This document shows positions 36,149 to 45,190 of a stretch of 64,000 bases of DNA, one piece after another; within the stretch, counting starts at the first letter, position 1, and every line of letters begins with the position of its first letter. Made by a program: the position numbers and the translations under genes. Below the pieces are notes generated by a model. That model did not search any database. It was not told the origin of the DNA and saw only the letters and a program-made list of their open reading frames with translations. The stretch comes from an uncultured Parasphingopyxis sp. (GTDB lineage Bacteria > Pseudomonadota > Alphaproteobacteria > Sphingomonadales > Sphingomonadaceae): contig CAMYKP010000013.1 of NCBI GenBank assembly GCA_947259005.1, positions 1 through 64,000 of the forward strand, in the 5' to 3' direction.

Positions 36149-36360
36149 ATGGACATTTTCGCGCCCTGTGCAATGGGCGGGGTTCTCACCGAAAACTCAA
36201 TCGCGGTAATGAAGGCTCGGATTGTGTGCGGCGCGTCCAACAACCAACTCGCAACTTCAGATCAGGGCTCAAAACTTGCCGATCGCAACATTCTCTATGC
36301 ACCAGATTATCTGGTCAACGCCGGAGGGATCATCAATGTTTCCGCGGAATATCTCGGCGA
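36149..36360 (+). pseudogene. Leu/Glu-type dehydrogenase gene fragment
   Basis: The frame reads MDIFAPCAMGGVLTENSIAVMKARIVCGASNNQLAT, then RNILYAPDYLVNAGGIINVSAEYLGE. This matches the central NAD-binding region of leucine/glutamate-type amino acid dehydrogenases (DIFAPCALGG, IVAGAANNQL, ILYAPDYVINAGGLINV). The N-terminal half is missing, and the right side is cut at the IS element left end at 36361. The remaining 3' part is not found on the far side, so the gene is dead. Confidence 0.85.
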
Positions 36361-36414
36361 GGCACTGTCAGAGCAAATGCACCTAATTGACCGGCGATGC
36401 GTTGAAGGTAGTGC

Positions 36415-37255
36415 GGTCCTGTCAAAGCAAATGCACCGCTGGTAAATTGATCGCCGCAGGGTAGGGCATTGATCATGTCCAGACCTCGCAAACCCGCCAG
36501 TCCGTTCCGCTATTTCAACTCGTCACCCGAGGTGATCCGGCTCGTGGTGATGATGTACGTCCGGTTCCCACTGTCTCTGCGGAACGTGGAAGACCTCCTG
36601 TTTGAGCGCGGGATCGACATCTGCCACGAGACGGTGCGGCATTGGTGGAACCGTTTCGGTCCGCTGTTCGCTGCCGACATAAGGAGACAGCGGATCAGCC
36701 GGATGCGCGGCTTCCGGCAATGGCGCTGGCATCTCGACGAGATGTACGTGAAGCTGAATGGCGAGATGGTCTATCTATGGCGCGCGGTCGATCACGAAGG
36801 CGAAGTTCTCGAGAGCTTCGTCTCGAAGACCAGGGACAAGAAGGCGGCGCTCACATTCATGAGGAAGGCGCTGCGGCGGCATGGTCGGCCCGAGGCCATC
36901 ACGACCGATGGGCTTCGCTCCTACAAGGCCGCGATGGTAGAGCTGGGCAACTTGGACAAGCAGGAGATTGGCCCCTGGGCCAACAATCGGGTGGAGAACA
37001 GCCATCTGCCTTTCCGACGAAGAGAGCGAGCGATGCTGAGGTTCAGGCAGATGAAGTCGCTACAGAAATTCGCCTCAGTTCACGCCAACGTCCACAACCA
37101 CTTCAGCTCTGAACGCCACCTTATCGACCGCCAGACCTACAAGACCCGCCGTTCGGCCGCGCTGGCCGAGTGGCAGAGCCTCAAGGCCTGAACCGTGCCG
37201 CGCCCGAGCAAAGCTGCGCCAATCAGAGACAAGTTGCAGTTAGACTGACAGCACC
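36415..37255 (+). mobile_element. IS6-family insertion sequence
   Basis: The left end starts GGTCCTGTCAAAGCAAATGCA at 36415, and the right end (read in reverse from 37255) is GGTGCTGTCAGTCTAACTGCA: 15 of 21 bases match. A second left-end-like copy, GGCACTGTCAGAGCAAATGCA, lies at 36361, so the true left border may be there. Flanks do not share an 8-bp duplication, suggesting deletion or recombination after insertion. Confidence 0.8.
36475..37191 (+). CDS. IS6-family transposase
   Basis: About 238 aa. DDE residues are visible: WHLDEMYVKLNG (D1), AITTDGLRSYKAAM (D2), NRVENSHLPFRRRERAM (E). An N-terminal helix-turn-helix (SLRNVEDLLFERGIDICHETVRHWWNRFG) precedes them. The layout matches IS6/IS26 transposases, which move by replicative co-integration. 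The gene looks complete. ATG 36475 is preceded by GTAGGG; a TTG at 36469 is also in frame. Confidence 0.95.
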   Translation: MSRPRKPASPFRYFNSSPEVIRLVVMMYVRFPLSLRNVEDLLFERGIDICHETVRHWWNRFGPLFAADIRRQRISRMRGFRQWRWHLDEMYVKLNGEMVYLWRAVDHEGEVLESFVSKTRDKKAALTFMRKALRRHGRPEAITTDGLRSYKAAMVELGNLDKQEIGPWANNRVENSHLPFRRRERAMLRFRQMKSLQKFASVHANVHNHFSSERHLIDRQTYKTRRSAALAEWQSLKA

Positions 37256-37370
37256 GCCAGCTGTTTCTGAAACGCCCCCGGATTACCGCGCCTATTGGTT
37301 CTCGTCGCGATGCGACCGGGAGCGGCGCGTCCCGGCCACGACAGAGCGAGCGGCTATCGATTGCCGTCGG

Positions 37371-38132
37371 TCAACTGCCCGTCCATTCCGGCTTGCGCTT
37401 TTCGGCGAATGCTGCGGCGCCCTCGCGCGCGTCTTTCGAGGTGAAGACGGGCTTCATCAGCTCGGTCTGCTCGTCCCACATGTCATCGGCCGACCATTCA
37501 GCCTGCTGCTGGACGATCTGTTTCGAGATGCGGACCGCCAGCGGGCCATTCTCGTTGATCCTTCCGGCCAGTTCCTTTGCCGCATCGAGCGCAGCCCCTT
37601 CGGTAACGCGGTTGATCAGCCCGATGTCGAAGGCGCGGGCTGCATCGATAAAATCGCCGGTCAAGGCATATTCCATGGCAAGTCGCGACGGAATCTGGCG
37701 CGGCATCCGTATCAGGCCGCCAGCCCCCGCAACGAGGCCGCGCTTTACTTCGGGAATCCCGAACTTGGCGTCCTGGTTGGCGACAATCAGGTCACAGCTC
37801 AGCGCCACTTCCATGCCGCCCGCCAGTGCATAGCCCTCGACTGCGGCGATCAGGGGCTTTTCGGGCGGCCGCATGGTGAGGCCGGCAAACCCGCGGCCCT
37901 CGACCACGGGAGATTCGCCCTTGAGGAAGCCCTTGAGGTCCATGCCCGAGCAAAAGGTGCCGCCCGCGCCCGTGATGATGCCGACGCGCAGATCGTCGTC
38001 GCTGTCGAGGCGCTCGAGAGCCGCCGCAACGCCTTCGGCAAGCGCCTTGTTCACGGCATTTTTCGCTTCGGGGCGGTTCAGGGTGATGACGAGTACGCCA
38101 TCTTCGACGTCGGTCAGTACGGTATCGTTCAC
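37371..38132 (-). CDS. Crotonase-family enoyl-CoA hydratase
   Basis: 253 aa, crotonase fold. It opens VLVITLNRPEAKNAVNKAL and has the oxyanion-hole motif GGTFCSGMDLKGF. Both catalytic glutamates of enoyl-CoA hydratase appear present: GGMEVAL and the IPEVKRGLVAGAGG segment. It should hydrate a trans-2-enoyl-CoA. The start is GTG at 38132 with GAGAGGAAAC upstream. It is on the minus strand after the SDR gene at 38187 and probably in its operon. It ends about 115 bp from the IS element. Confidence 0.93.
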   Translation of the reverse strand: MNDTVLTDVEDGVLVITLNRPEAKNAVNKALAEGVAAALERLDSDDDLRVGIITGAGGTFCSGMDLKGFLKGESPVVEGRGFAGLTMRPPEKPLIAAVEGYALAGGMEVALSCDLIVANQDAKFGIPEVKRGLVAGAGGLIRMPRQIPSRLAMEYALTGDFIDAARAFDIGLINRVTEGAALDAAKELAGRINENGPLAVRISKQIVQQQAEWSADDMWDEQTELMKPVFTSKDAREGAAAFAEKRKPEWTGS

Positions 38133-38186
38133 GATCAGTTTCCTCTCATATGGTCAATGCTGTGGGCGGGAATATGCCGCCGGATT

Positions 38187-38981
38187 CTATTGAAGCGATT
38201 TTATGTTGCCGCCGTCGACGAGCAGGACCTGCCCGGTGATGTAGCTCGCAAGGTCCGAGCACAGAAAGGCTGCGGCATTTGCCATGTCATCGGGCTGGCC
38301 CATGCGCCGGACCGGCCATTGCGACACGCGATCGGCAATATGCTGCTCATAGGTCAGGCCTTTTTCCTCGGCGATTTTGGTGAATACGCGCCGGAACTGA
38401 TCGGTTTCGATCGCCCCGGTACCGAGCGTGTTCACGGTTATGCCATGGGGCCCGAGTTCGGCCGACAGTGTTTTCGACAACGCCAGAGCGCCAACGCGAT
38501 AGGCGTTCTGGGCTGCTCGGGCGAGTTCGCGGTGCGGTTCCTTCACCGAATTTGTGCCGATCGTCAGGATGCGGCCCCAGCCTTGTTCCTGCATATGGGG
38601 AGCAACCGCGCGGACGAGCCAGCCGAACGCCATCAGGTTGTTCCTGTTGGCGCGGTCCATGACCTCGTCGTCGATCTCCATGAAATTGCCTTTGGTGCCC
38701 GAATCGACGTTGAAGATGGCGATGTCCGACGCCCCGAGCCGCTCGGTTGTTTCAGCGGTAACCTGTTTCAATCCGTCTTTGGTGGTGCAGTCGGCAGCAA
38801 CGCCGATAACTTCGCCGCCCAGTTCGCCCAGCTGCTCGACCGCCGCTTCGACATTGGCAGGCGTGCGCGACGCAACGGCGACCTTGCACCCTTCTTTGAG
38901 AAAAGTGCGCGCGCAAGCAAAGCCGATACCCTGGGTTCCGCCGGTTACGAGGGCGACCTTGTTCCTAATCCCGAGATCCAT
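38187..38981 (-). CDS. SDR-family oxidoreductase, atypical active site
   Basis: 264 aa. The cofactor fold is clear: ALVTGGTQGIGFACARTFLKEG (TGxxxGIG). The active-site stretch is ELARAAQNAYRVGALALSKTLSAEL: Tyr is followed by RVGA, so the usual YxxxK Lys is absent and a later Lys sits at a different spacing. It resembles an unusual FabG-like subgroup with this arrangement. The C terminus DGGNIKSLQ is standard. It is the first gene of the minus-strand pair, and a shared operator palindrome lies about 58 bp upstream. Confidence 0.9.
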   Translation of the reverse strand: MDLGIRNKVALVTGGTQGIGFACARTFLKEGCKVAVASRTPANVEAAVEQLGELGGEVIGVAADCTTKDGLKQVTAETTERLGASDIAIFNVDSGTKGNFMEIDDEVMDRANRNNLMAFGWLVRAVAPHMQEQGWGRILTIGTNSVKEPHRELARAAQNAYRVGALALSKTLSAELGPHGITVNTLGTGAIETDQFRRVFTKIAEEKGLTYEQHIADRVSQWPVRRMGQPDDMANAAAFLCSDLASYITGQVLLVDGGNIKSLQ

Positions 38982-39038
38982 CGCAGGTTGCTCCTCTCCC
39001 GCTTTGCAGGCCCATTCGCGGTTATCGATTGTCTTATC

Positions 39039-39049
39039 TAACCAAGTTA
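39039..39049. promoter_or_regulatory. Shared operator site 1 (TAACCAAGTTA)
   Basis: A one-mismatch version of the palindromic core TAACTAAGTTA, followed by TATATC. It lies in the divergent gap between the SDR gene (start 38981) and the MFS gene (start 39141). Confidence 0.65.
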
Positions 39050-39140
39050 TATATCTCTGACTGTGCGGACACAGTCAACGAATTTGGCGCCAGGCCGGTG
39101 AATCGAAAAAAACCGACTGTGCTGCGGAGAGGATTGGCGA

Positions 39141-40442
39141 ATGACGGATGCTGGCACTGCAGACCGGGCGATCCCGATATGGAATAGCATAGCGCCGTGG
39201 CGGCGCAATCTGACGCTGGGCCTGCTCTTTCTGGTCGCCGCCGTCAGCTATATAGACCGGCAGATTTTCACGCTGTTTCAGGACGATATCAAGTCCGAGC
39301 TCGGGCTTGATGACGGGCAACTCGGCATCCTGACCGGCTTCTCTTTCGCGCTCTTCTATGCGCTCGCTGCCTTCCCGATCGCACGCTATGCCGATCGCGG
39401 AGACCGCAGCCTGATCATTGCCCTGTGCGTTGCCTTCTGGAGTGCCGCGACGGTTGCCTGCGGCGCGGCGGCGAGCTTCACGCAGATGCTGCTCGCGCGA
39501 ATCGGCCTTGCCGCGGGGGAGGCCGGCGCCACACCTGCGGCCAACTCGCTGCTCGTCGAGATTTTCCCGCCGAACCGCCGAGTACTGGTGATATCGGCAA
39601 TGCTCGCCGCGAGTGCAGTCGGCCTTTCAGGCGGGCTCGCGCTCGCCGGATGGCTGTCGACCTTTTATGGCTGGCGGACCGTTTTCGTCATCGTCGGTGC
39701 TCCGGGCATCCTGCTCGGTCTGCTCGTCTGGCTGTTTGCAGCCGAGCCGCGCAAGGGCAAGGGTGCGCAATCCGTCGCAACGGTCAGCAAGCTTCGTCCG
39801 CTTGAAGTGGTACGCATCATGGCAAGTTCGACCTCGCTGCGCTGGACGGGCCTGCTGATGCTGTCCGTCCCGCTTTCCGGCTTTGCGATGATACTCTGGG
39901 GCGCATCCTTCTTCCGGCGTGTCCATGGGATGTCCGTTGCGGAAGTCGGCTTCTGGATGGGCGGGATGATGGCCGTCGGCCTCGTCCTCGGTAATCTGTG
40001 CGCCGGTTGGATCGGCGATCGCTACGGCACCGAGAATCCGCGCTTCAACGGCTGGCTGGCAGCCATCGGGCTGTTCACGGCCTTCCCTTTCGCCATGGCC
40101 TTTTGCTTCGTCGAAAGTCCCTATGTGGCGCTCGGCTGCTTTGTTTTCGTCAAGTTCCTGATGACCCTGTATCTCGGCCCGAGTATCGCGCTGTGCTTCG
40201 CCCAGGTGCCAGTTGCCATGCGCGCGATCATGTCGGCGACGATCAACATGTTCATCGGCATCGCGGGCACGGGCATCGGCGGGACGCTGGCCGGATATCT
40301 GAGCGCGGCGCTCGAACCGCGCCATGGTGACCAGTCGCTGCGATATGCGCTGGCCATCACTTCCACGGCGCTGCTGGTGGGGGGTGTCGCCGCGCTGATG
40401 GCCGGGCGTACGGCAAAAATTCTTCCCGAGAGCCTCAAATAG
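39141..40442 (+). CDS. MFS transporter, spinster-like group
   Basis: 433 aa, twelve-segment major facilitator. TM1 region: LGLLFLVAAVSYIDRQIFTLFQDDIKSELGLDDGQLGILTGFSFALFYA, with the YIDR motif typical of spinster-like and hexuronate-type MFS; loop 2-3 motif IARYADRGDRSLIIAL. It also has RIGLAAGEAGATPAANSLLVEIFPPNRR, common in this group. It probably imports or exports a carboxylic acid or related molecule of the adjacent pathway. ATG 39141 has GAGAGGATTGGCG upstream. A shared operator lies 90 bp upstream. It is convergent with the amidohydrolase gene. Confidence 0.93.
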   Translation: MTDAGTADRAIPIWNSIAPWRRNLTLGLLFLVAAVSYIDRQIFTLFQDDIKSELGLDDGQLGILTGFSFALFYALAAFPIARYADRGDRSLIIALCVAFWSAATVACGAAASFTQMLLARIGLAAGEAGATPAANSLLVEIFPPNRRVLVISAMLAASAVGLSGGLALAGWLSTFYGWRTVFVIVGAPGILLGLLVWLFAAEPRKGKGAQSVATVSKLRPLEVVRIMASSTSLRWTGLLMLSVPLSGFAMILWGASFFRRVHGMSVAEVGFWMGGMMAVGLVLGNLCAGWIGDRYGTENPRFNGWLAAIGLFTAFPFAMAFCFVESPYVALGCFVFVKFLMTLYLGPSIALCFAQVPVAMRAIMSATINMFIGIAGTGIGGTLAGYLSAALEPRHGDQSLRYALAITSTALLVGGVAALMAGRTAKILPESLK

Positions 40443-40445
40443 AAA

Positions 40446-40467
40446 CGGCCGGCGCAAAGGCCGGCCG
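40446..40467. terminator. Bidirectional hairpin between convergent genes
   Basis: CGGCCGG and CCGGCCG form a GC-rich stem with a CGCAAAGG-type loop in the 48-bp gap between the MFS and amidohydrolase stops. There is no T tract of note. Confidence 0.5.
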
Positions 40468-40490
40468 CTTCGAATGGTATGACGCCGGGT

Positions 40491-41606
40491 TCAGGCCGCA
40501 GCGTCTGCCGATGTCTGTACCTCTGGCTCGATCTGGAAAAGGCGAGCGGCGTTGAGGCCAAGTATGTCGGCCTTGGCCGCGTCGGACACGTCCAGCCCTT
40601 CGAACAGCTCGGCCTGAATCTTGCGGCTGACGGGGAAGGTGCCCTCGGCGTGGGGATAGTCGGACCCCCACATGACATTGCGTGCACCGGGCAGGCCTGC
40701 GGCGCTGGCCGTGATGCAGGCACGATCATGCTGGAAGCTTGCCCATACCTGATCGTCGATGATCTGGCTTGGCGAGCGAGACAATTTGGGCCGGACAAAG
40801 TTGGAATGGGCTTCGCTGACTTCGTCCATCCGCTCGGCGAGTGCGACAAGCCAGCTTGCACCGGATTCGATAAAGGCCACCTTCGCCTTGGGGTTGCGGT
40901 CAAGCACGCCGCCGGCGACGAGATACTGGCAGCTGTTGATCGCATCGCACATCTGGTTGGTATAGTTGATGATCGCCGCACCAGGGCCGCGCTCATGGAT
41001 GACCGAGGCAAGGCCGGTCCCCGTGTGCAGGACGAAAACGATGCCGAGATCGCCGGCAGTGGCGAAAACCCGATCCCATTCCTCGCTATTATAGTTGGCG
41101 ATGCCGTCGGGGGATACGGCAGGCAGCATGGCCGCCGTATATCCCATTCCGGCCAGCCGCTTCAGCTCGGCGACCGTATTGTCGAAATCGAGCACAGGCA
41201 GCATACCGCAACGCACGAAGCGATTGGGATGGTTGCCGAGAAAATCATTGTTCCAGTCATTGTAGATCTTGCAGGATTCGGCTTCGGCATCGGCATCGTC
41301 GATGGCGTACATCCAGAGGCCGAGACTCGGAAAGCAGATTTCGGCGTCGATGCCCTCGAGCTCCATGTCTTCAAGCCGCCCGGGAATTTCCCGGATACCC
41401 TTGCGTTCGGCATCTCCCAGCGCATTTTCGCGATGCTGGCCTACCCGGAGACGGTAGATCACCTTCTCCTCGGTGCCGGTGATCAGATACTCGCCTTCCT
41501 TGCGCGTATGGATGGCATGTTTTCGCATCGAAGCGGGCAGATTCTCCTGAAACAGGGTCGCCGGCTCCATGATGTGACTGTCTGCGCTGAATACAAATGG
41601 TTTCAT
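40491..41606 (-). CDS. Amidohydrolase family protein (PF04909, ACMSD-like)
   Basis: About 371 aa from ATG 41606 (GGAGGACCG upstream). The N-terminal metal motif is SADSHIMEP (DxH instead of HxH, common in this subfamily). FVLHTGTGL supplies the next His, and MWGSDYPHAEGTFPVS the metal Asp. The fold is a TIM barrel of the aminocarboxymuconate-semialdehyde decarboxylase-like class, where members are hydrolases or decarboxylases. Such proteins often occur in aromatic or terpenoid catabolic clusters; the reaction here is unknown. Confidence 0.9.
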   Translation of the reverse strand: MKPFVFSADSHIMEPATLFQENLPASMRKHAIHTRKEGEYLITGTEEKVIYRLRVGQHRENALGDAERKGIREIPGRLEDMELEGIDAEICFPSLGLWMYAIDDADAEAESCKIYNDWNNDFLGNHPNRFVRCGMLPVLDFDNTVAELKRLAGMGYTAAMLPAVSPDGIANYNSEEWDRVFATAGDLGIVFVLHTGTGLASVIHERGPGAAIINYTNQMCDAINSCQYLVAGGVLDRNPKAKVAFIESGASWLVALAERMDEVSEAHSNFVRPKLSRSPSQIIDDQVWASFQHDRACITASAAGLPGARNVMWGSDYPHAEGTFPVSRKIQAELFEGLDVSDAAKADILGLNAARLFQIEPEVQTSADAAA

Positions 41607-41827
41607 TCGGTCCTCCATCTAACAGCCCACAACTACGCTGTTGAGGGCGATTCGTAAATAGGTATCTTTTTAGATCTGAATAGGCACCTAAATTACTTCG
41701 GAAAAGGAAGGCATATCAAGAAAATGGCTAATTTCCGGGACATCAAGCCATGTGTGCAAAACTGCAACAGCCTGAAGAAAGCGCTCAATGGCCCCTTTCC
41801 TTCACCAAAAACCGGTGATAAGGAATT

Positions 41828-41838
41828 CAACTAAGTTA
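41828..41838. promoter_or_regulatory. Shared operator site 2 (CAACTAAGTTA)
   Basis: CAACTAAGTTATATAA, matching ten of eleven core bases of TAACTAAGTTA, about 55 bp upstream of the TonB receptor start. Confidence 0.7.
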
Positions 41839-41892
41839 TATAAGTGGGCAAACCCACATCACGAACTTTGGATTGGATACTGGGAGGGTAAT

Positions 41893-44268
41893 ATGAAATT
41901 CCGCAATTTTGGTGCTGGTAAATTCGCGCGTTGCGCATCGATTGGTGCCATCGCGACAGCTGCATTATCGATGCCGGCCTATGCGCAGGATTCCGGCGAT
42001 GCCGAAGTGCAGGATACCGTCGACCCCAATGTCATTCTCGTCATCGGCGTGACGCGCCAGGCGCAGGACATTCAGGAGGTTCCGACCACTATCACCGCCT
42101 TCAGCAGTGAGGACCTTGTCGAACAGGGTATCGTTTCGACCTCGGACATCGCGTCTTTCACTCCCGGCTTCAACATCCGAGCGTCGGGTAACAATCCGAC
42201 AGCATTCAACCTGTCGATGCGCGGGCAGATCCAGGTCGACAATATCGCGACGCTGGAGCCTTCGGTCGGCACCTATATCGACGACATGTATATCGGCCGC
42301 GCCTATGGCCTGAACACCAACCTGCTCGACATCCAGTCGGTCCAGGTGCTCAAGGGTCCGCAGGGTACGCTGTTTGGCCGCAATACTTCGGCCGGTGCGG
42401 TCGTCATAGAAACCGTCCAGCCCCAGTTCGATGAAATTTCGGGGATGGTTCGCGGAACCTATGGCCGTTTCGACCAGCGTGAAGCGGAGGCCGTAATCAA
42501 TCTCGGCTTCGACGATTTCGCGATCCGCGGCGGTTTTTTCTACGGCGCACGAGATAATTATCAAACTGATGTTGCATCGGGTGTTGGCTATGGCGAGCGC
42601 GAAACCATCAATGGCCGTATCCGTGTGGCGTGGCGTCCCGCCGACCCGCTGACCATAACGCTTTCGGGCGAATGGTATGACAGCGATATCAACGGTCCGG
42701 GCCGCCAGAATCTCTTCCTCAATGTCGGCGGCGGGGACCCGGCGGCGGCTGAGCGTGCCGTCCAGAATACCGACCGCGACTTTGTCGGCGTTTCGGACGT
42801 GACGACTTTCCCGGGCGCACCCGCGCAGGGACTGTTCAACGATATGGAAACCCAGACCTACATGCTGACCGCTCAGCTCGAGACCAGCTTTGGCGAGGTC
42901 AAGTTTATCGGTGGCTACCGGAATATCGTTGGCGCCAACCTTGTCGATCTCGATGGTTCGGCATTCCCGGCGCATTTCACCCAGGGCTTCCAGGACCTCG
43001 ACCAGCTGTCGGCGGAACTGCGCGCCACGGGCACAGGCTTTGACGATCTTATCGATTTCGCGGTCGGCTTCATTTATTTCAAGGAGAACGGCAACGATCA
43101 GTCGCGTTCGAGCCTTTTCGCCAGTCCGTCATGGAGCAATTTCAACGGTTTCATCAACAATGACAGCTTCGGTCTATACGGACAGGCAAATGTGCATGTG
43201 ACCGATCGCCTGTCGTTCACCGGTGGTTTGCGTTACTCGATCGACGACAAGGGCGTCACGGTGCAGTCGGCGGTCAATCCGTTCAACGGGCCGACACCGG
43301 TCGTCTGTCTGCCGACAAGCTTCAACTTCCCGCCTTCGGTGCCTGAAGATTGTGCCCGCGGCAGGTCCGATACCTTTACCAACCTGTCCTACACGTTCGG
43401 TGTCGACTTCCAGGCCACTGACGACATCCTGCTCTATGCGAAGCAAAGCCGCGGCTATCGTTCGGGCGTGCAGCAGCTGCGTTCGCTGAGTCTCACCGAT
43501 ACGACTCCGGCCCAACCGGAAATCGTCAACGAGCAGGAAATCGGTATCAAGACCCAATTCTGGGACGGACGCGCGACCTTCAACGTTGCGGGATTCCACA
43601 ACCGTGTCAGCAATGCCCAGCGCAGTCCCGTTTTCACGGTTAACGGCCAGAGCCAGACCATCATTGAAAGCGCCGGCACGGAAACATGGGGGATCGAAGC
43701 CGATATCTCTGTCGAGGTTGCAGACGGTTTCCACATTTTCGCCTCGGGCTCACTGATCGATCCGCGATACACGAGCTACAACGGCTTTGGTGTTGTGGGG
43801 GCTGCCGGCATGCAGCAGCTCGTAGCTGTCGACAAAAGCGACAACGCTTTTATCGGTATCGTGAACGAGCAGTTCACCGTAGGTGCCAGCTATGAGGCAG
43901 ATCTCGGAATCGGCCGCTTCAATGCCAATGTGGTCTATGCCTGGCAGGGCGAATATACGAATGCCGACACCCGGCCCGCGTTGTTCACCGCCGACCCGAC
44001 GACGGTGCCCGGCGGCCTCGGACTGACCCAGGCACAGGCTGCGCAGTTGCAGGACGCCCTGTTGACCAACTCGCTCGGCCTTCTCAATGCGCGTGCCTCG
44101 CTGTCTTTCGGACCGCAGGACAATTACGAGATCGCAGTCTGGGGGCGCAATATCCTCGGTGATCGCGAACCGCTCTACACGCTTCTGTTGAGCAATGTGT
44201 ATGTCGGATCCTCGTTCAACGAACCGTCCAGCTATGGCCTTACCTTCACGGCCAGGTTCGGCAACTAA
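41893..44268 (+). CDS. TonB-dependent outer-membrane receptor
   Basis: About 791 aa from ATG 41893 (GGGAGGGT upstream). A signal peptide (TAALSMPAYAQ) is followed by a plug domain with VPTTITAFSSEDL, FTPGFNIRAS and QSVQVLKGPQGTLFGRNTSAGAVVI, and a beta-barrel of repeated strands ending YGLTFTARFGN. It resembles the sphingomonad FecA/CirA-like uptake receptors of xenobiotic and terpenoid clusters, more than siderophore receptors, but the substrate cannot be told. It sits within the catabolic cluster and has the shared operator upstream. A terminator follows. Confidence 0.95.
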   Translation: MKFRNFGAGKFARCASIGAIATAALSMPAYAQDSGDAEVQDTVDPNVILVIGVTRQAQDIQEVPTTITAFSSEDLVEQGIVSTSDIASFTPGFNIRASGNNPTAFNLSMRGQIQVDNIATLEPSVGTYIDDMYIGRAYGLNTNLLDIQSVQVLKGPQGTLFGRNTSAGAVVIETVQPQFDEISGMVRGTYGRFDQREAEAVINLGFDDFAIRGGFFYGARDNYQTDVASGVGYGERETINGRIRVAWRPADPLTITLSGEWYDSDINGPGRQNLFLNVGGGDPAAAERAVQNTDRDFVGVSDVTTFPGAPAQGLFNDMETQTYMLTAQLETSFGEVKFIGGYRNIVGANLVDLDGSAFPAHFTQGFQDLDQLSAELRATGTGFDDLIDFAVGFIYFKENGNDQSRSSLFASPSWSNFNGFINNDSFGLYGQANVHVTDRLSFTGGLRYSIDDKGVTVQSAVNPFNGPTPVVCLPTSFNFPPSVPEDCARGRSDTFTNLSYTFGVDFQATDDILLYAKQSRGYRSGVQQLRSLSLTDTTPAQPEIVNEQEIGIKTQFWDGRATFNVAGFHNRVSNAQRSPVFTVNGQSQTIIESAGTETWGIEADISVEVADGFHIFASGSLIDPRYTSYNGFGVVGAAGMQQLVAVDKSDNAFIGIVNEQFTVGASYEADLGIGRFNANVVYAWQGEYTNADTRPALFTADPTTVPGGLGLTQAQAAQLQDALLTNSLGLLNARASLSFGPQDNYEIAVWGRNILGDREPLYTLLLSNVYVGSSFNEPSSYGLTFTARFGN

Positions 44269-44280
44269 GCGCTTCGGATT

Positions 44281-44335
44281 AGGGGAGCTGCCGCTCGACA
44301 CGGCAGCGGTGGCTCCCCCTTTTTCGGACCGCAAT
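44281..44335 (+). terminator. Rho-independent terminator after the receptor gene
   Basis: GGGGAGCTGCCG and CGGCAG...GCTCCCC form a nested stem, ending in CTTTTT. It separates the receptor from the GntR operon. Confidence 0.75.
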
Positions 44336-44349
44336 CATTTGACGGGGCG

Positions 44350-45177
44350 ATGGAAAACCAGCATCTCGACTGCATGATATCCGAGACGCCCGACGATGAA
44401 TTCGGCGACGAAGACGGGGACGGCGCCGAGACGCCAAGATCCCGTCGACCGTCGCAGGTCCAACGCATCGTCCGCAGGCTTTTCGAACTCAGCATGGACA
44501 GTGAGGAAGGCGGGTTTCTGGGTTCCGAAGCCGAACTGCTAGACCGGCTGGGCGTCAGCCGGCCAACGCTGCGCCAAGCGGCCAAGATTGTTCAGAGCGA
44601 CCAACTGTTAGAAATCCGCCGGGGCGCGGGTGGCGGTTTTTTCGCCGCGCGACCGGACGCGAAACATGTTGTCCAGCGCCCGGCCTTCTATCTGAGGATG
44701 CAGGGGGCAACGCTCCAGCAGATGCGCGAGGCGAGCGCCGCGATCCTGCCGGAGGTCACGGCCGGTGCGGCATTATGTGGAAACGGCACACTGATCGACG
44801 CGCTCGAGGCGCTGAAGGATGAATTGACGGCCATGGGAGACCCCACGCCTTCAACGCGCCAGATCATCGATCTTGAACGGCGGCTGTCGCGCCTGGTCGC
44901 TGAAATGACATCCAACCCGTTTCTCAGCCTGTTCATGGACATATTGTTCGAATTCGGCCTGCTCGAACGAAATTTGCGATTCTATGACGGTCACTCGAAC
45001 CGTCGCCAGGATTGGTTCGATCTGCAACTTGGCCTGTGCGATGCCTTGATTGCCGGCGATCCCGAACAGGCCCGCGATATCTCGCGTCGGCGCTCCAAGC
45101 TGATTGAGCATTGGATCGCCGACGACTTGCCTCCCTCGGTGCGGATCGTCCGCAGGACCAAGCGCCGGCTCGATTGA
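44350..45177 (+). CDS. GntR-family regulator, first of two
   Basis: 275 aa. An acidic N-terminal extension is followed by a winged helix-turn-helix: FLGSEAELLDRLGVSRPTLRQAAKIVQSDQLLEIRRGAGGGFF. The C-terminal part is helical, similar to the FCD ligand-binding domain of the FadR subfamily but divergent (no clear metal site). It probably binds an acyl-CoA or acid of the pathway. It is the first gene of a six-gene plus-strand operon and is the best candidate, with the second GntR, for binding the repeated TAACTAAGTTA palindrome. Confidence 0.87.
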   Translation: MENQHLDCMISETPDDEFGDEDGDGAETPRSRRPSQVQRIVRRLFELSMDSEEGGFLGSEAELLDRLGVSRPTLRQAAKIVQSDQLLEIRRGAGGGFFAARPDAKHVVQRPAFYLRMQGATLQQMREASAAILPEVTAGAALCGNGTLIDALEALKDELTAMGDPTPSTRQIIDLERRLSRLVAEMTSNPFLSLFMDILFEFGLLERNLRFYDGHSNRRQDWFDLQLGLCDALIAGDPEQARDISRRRSKLIEHWIADDLPPSVRIVRRTKRRLD

Positions 45178-45190
45178 CGAGGAAGCAGAT

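Noticed and set aside
36110-36445. 111-aa ORF as an intact small gene
   Set aside because: The middle matches a dehydrogenase core but the ends are cut by the IS and missing N terminus; listed as a pseudogene instead.
37170-39041. 623-aa plus-strand ORF over the crotonase and SDR genes
   Set aside because: It begins as the antisense of two well-supported minus-strand genes; the only real plus-strand gene here is the transposase that ends at 37191.
40479-41657. 392-aa plus-strand ORF over the amidohydrolase
   Set aside because: Antisense of a gene with a clear metal-site motif set; no recognisable domain of its own.
41640-41700. TAGGTATC ... TAGGCACCTA stretch as an extra operator
   Set aside because: It resembles a palindrome but does not match the TAACTAAGTTA core and is not repeated at other promoters.
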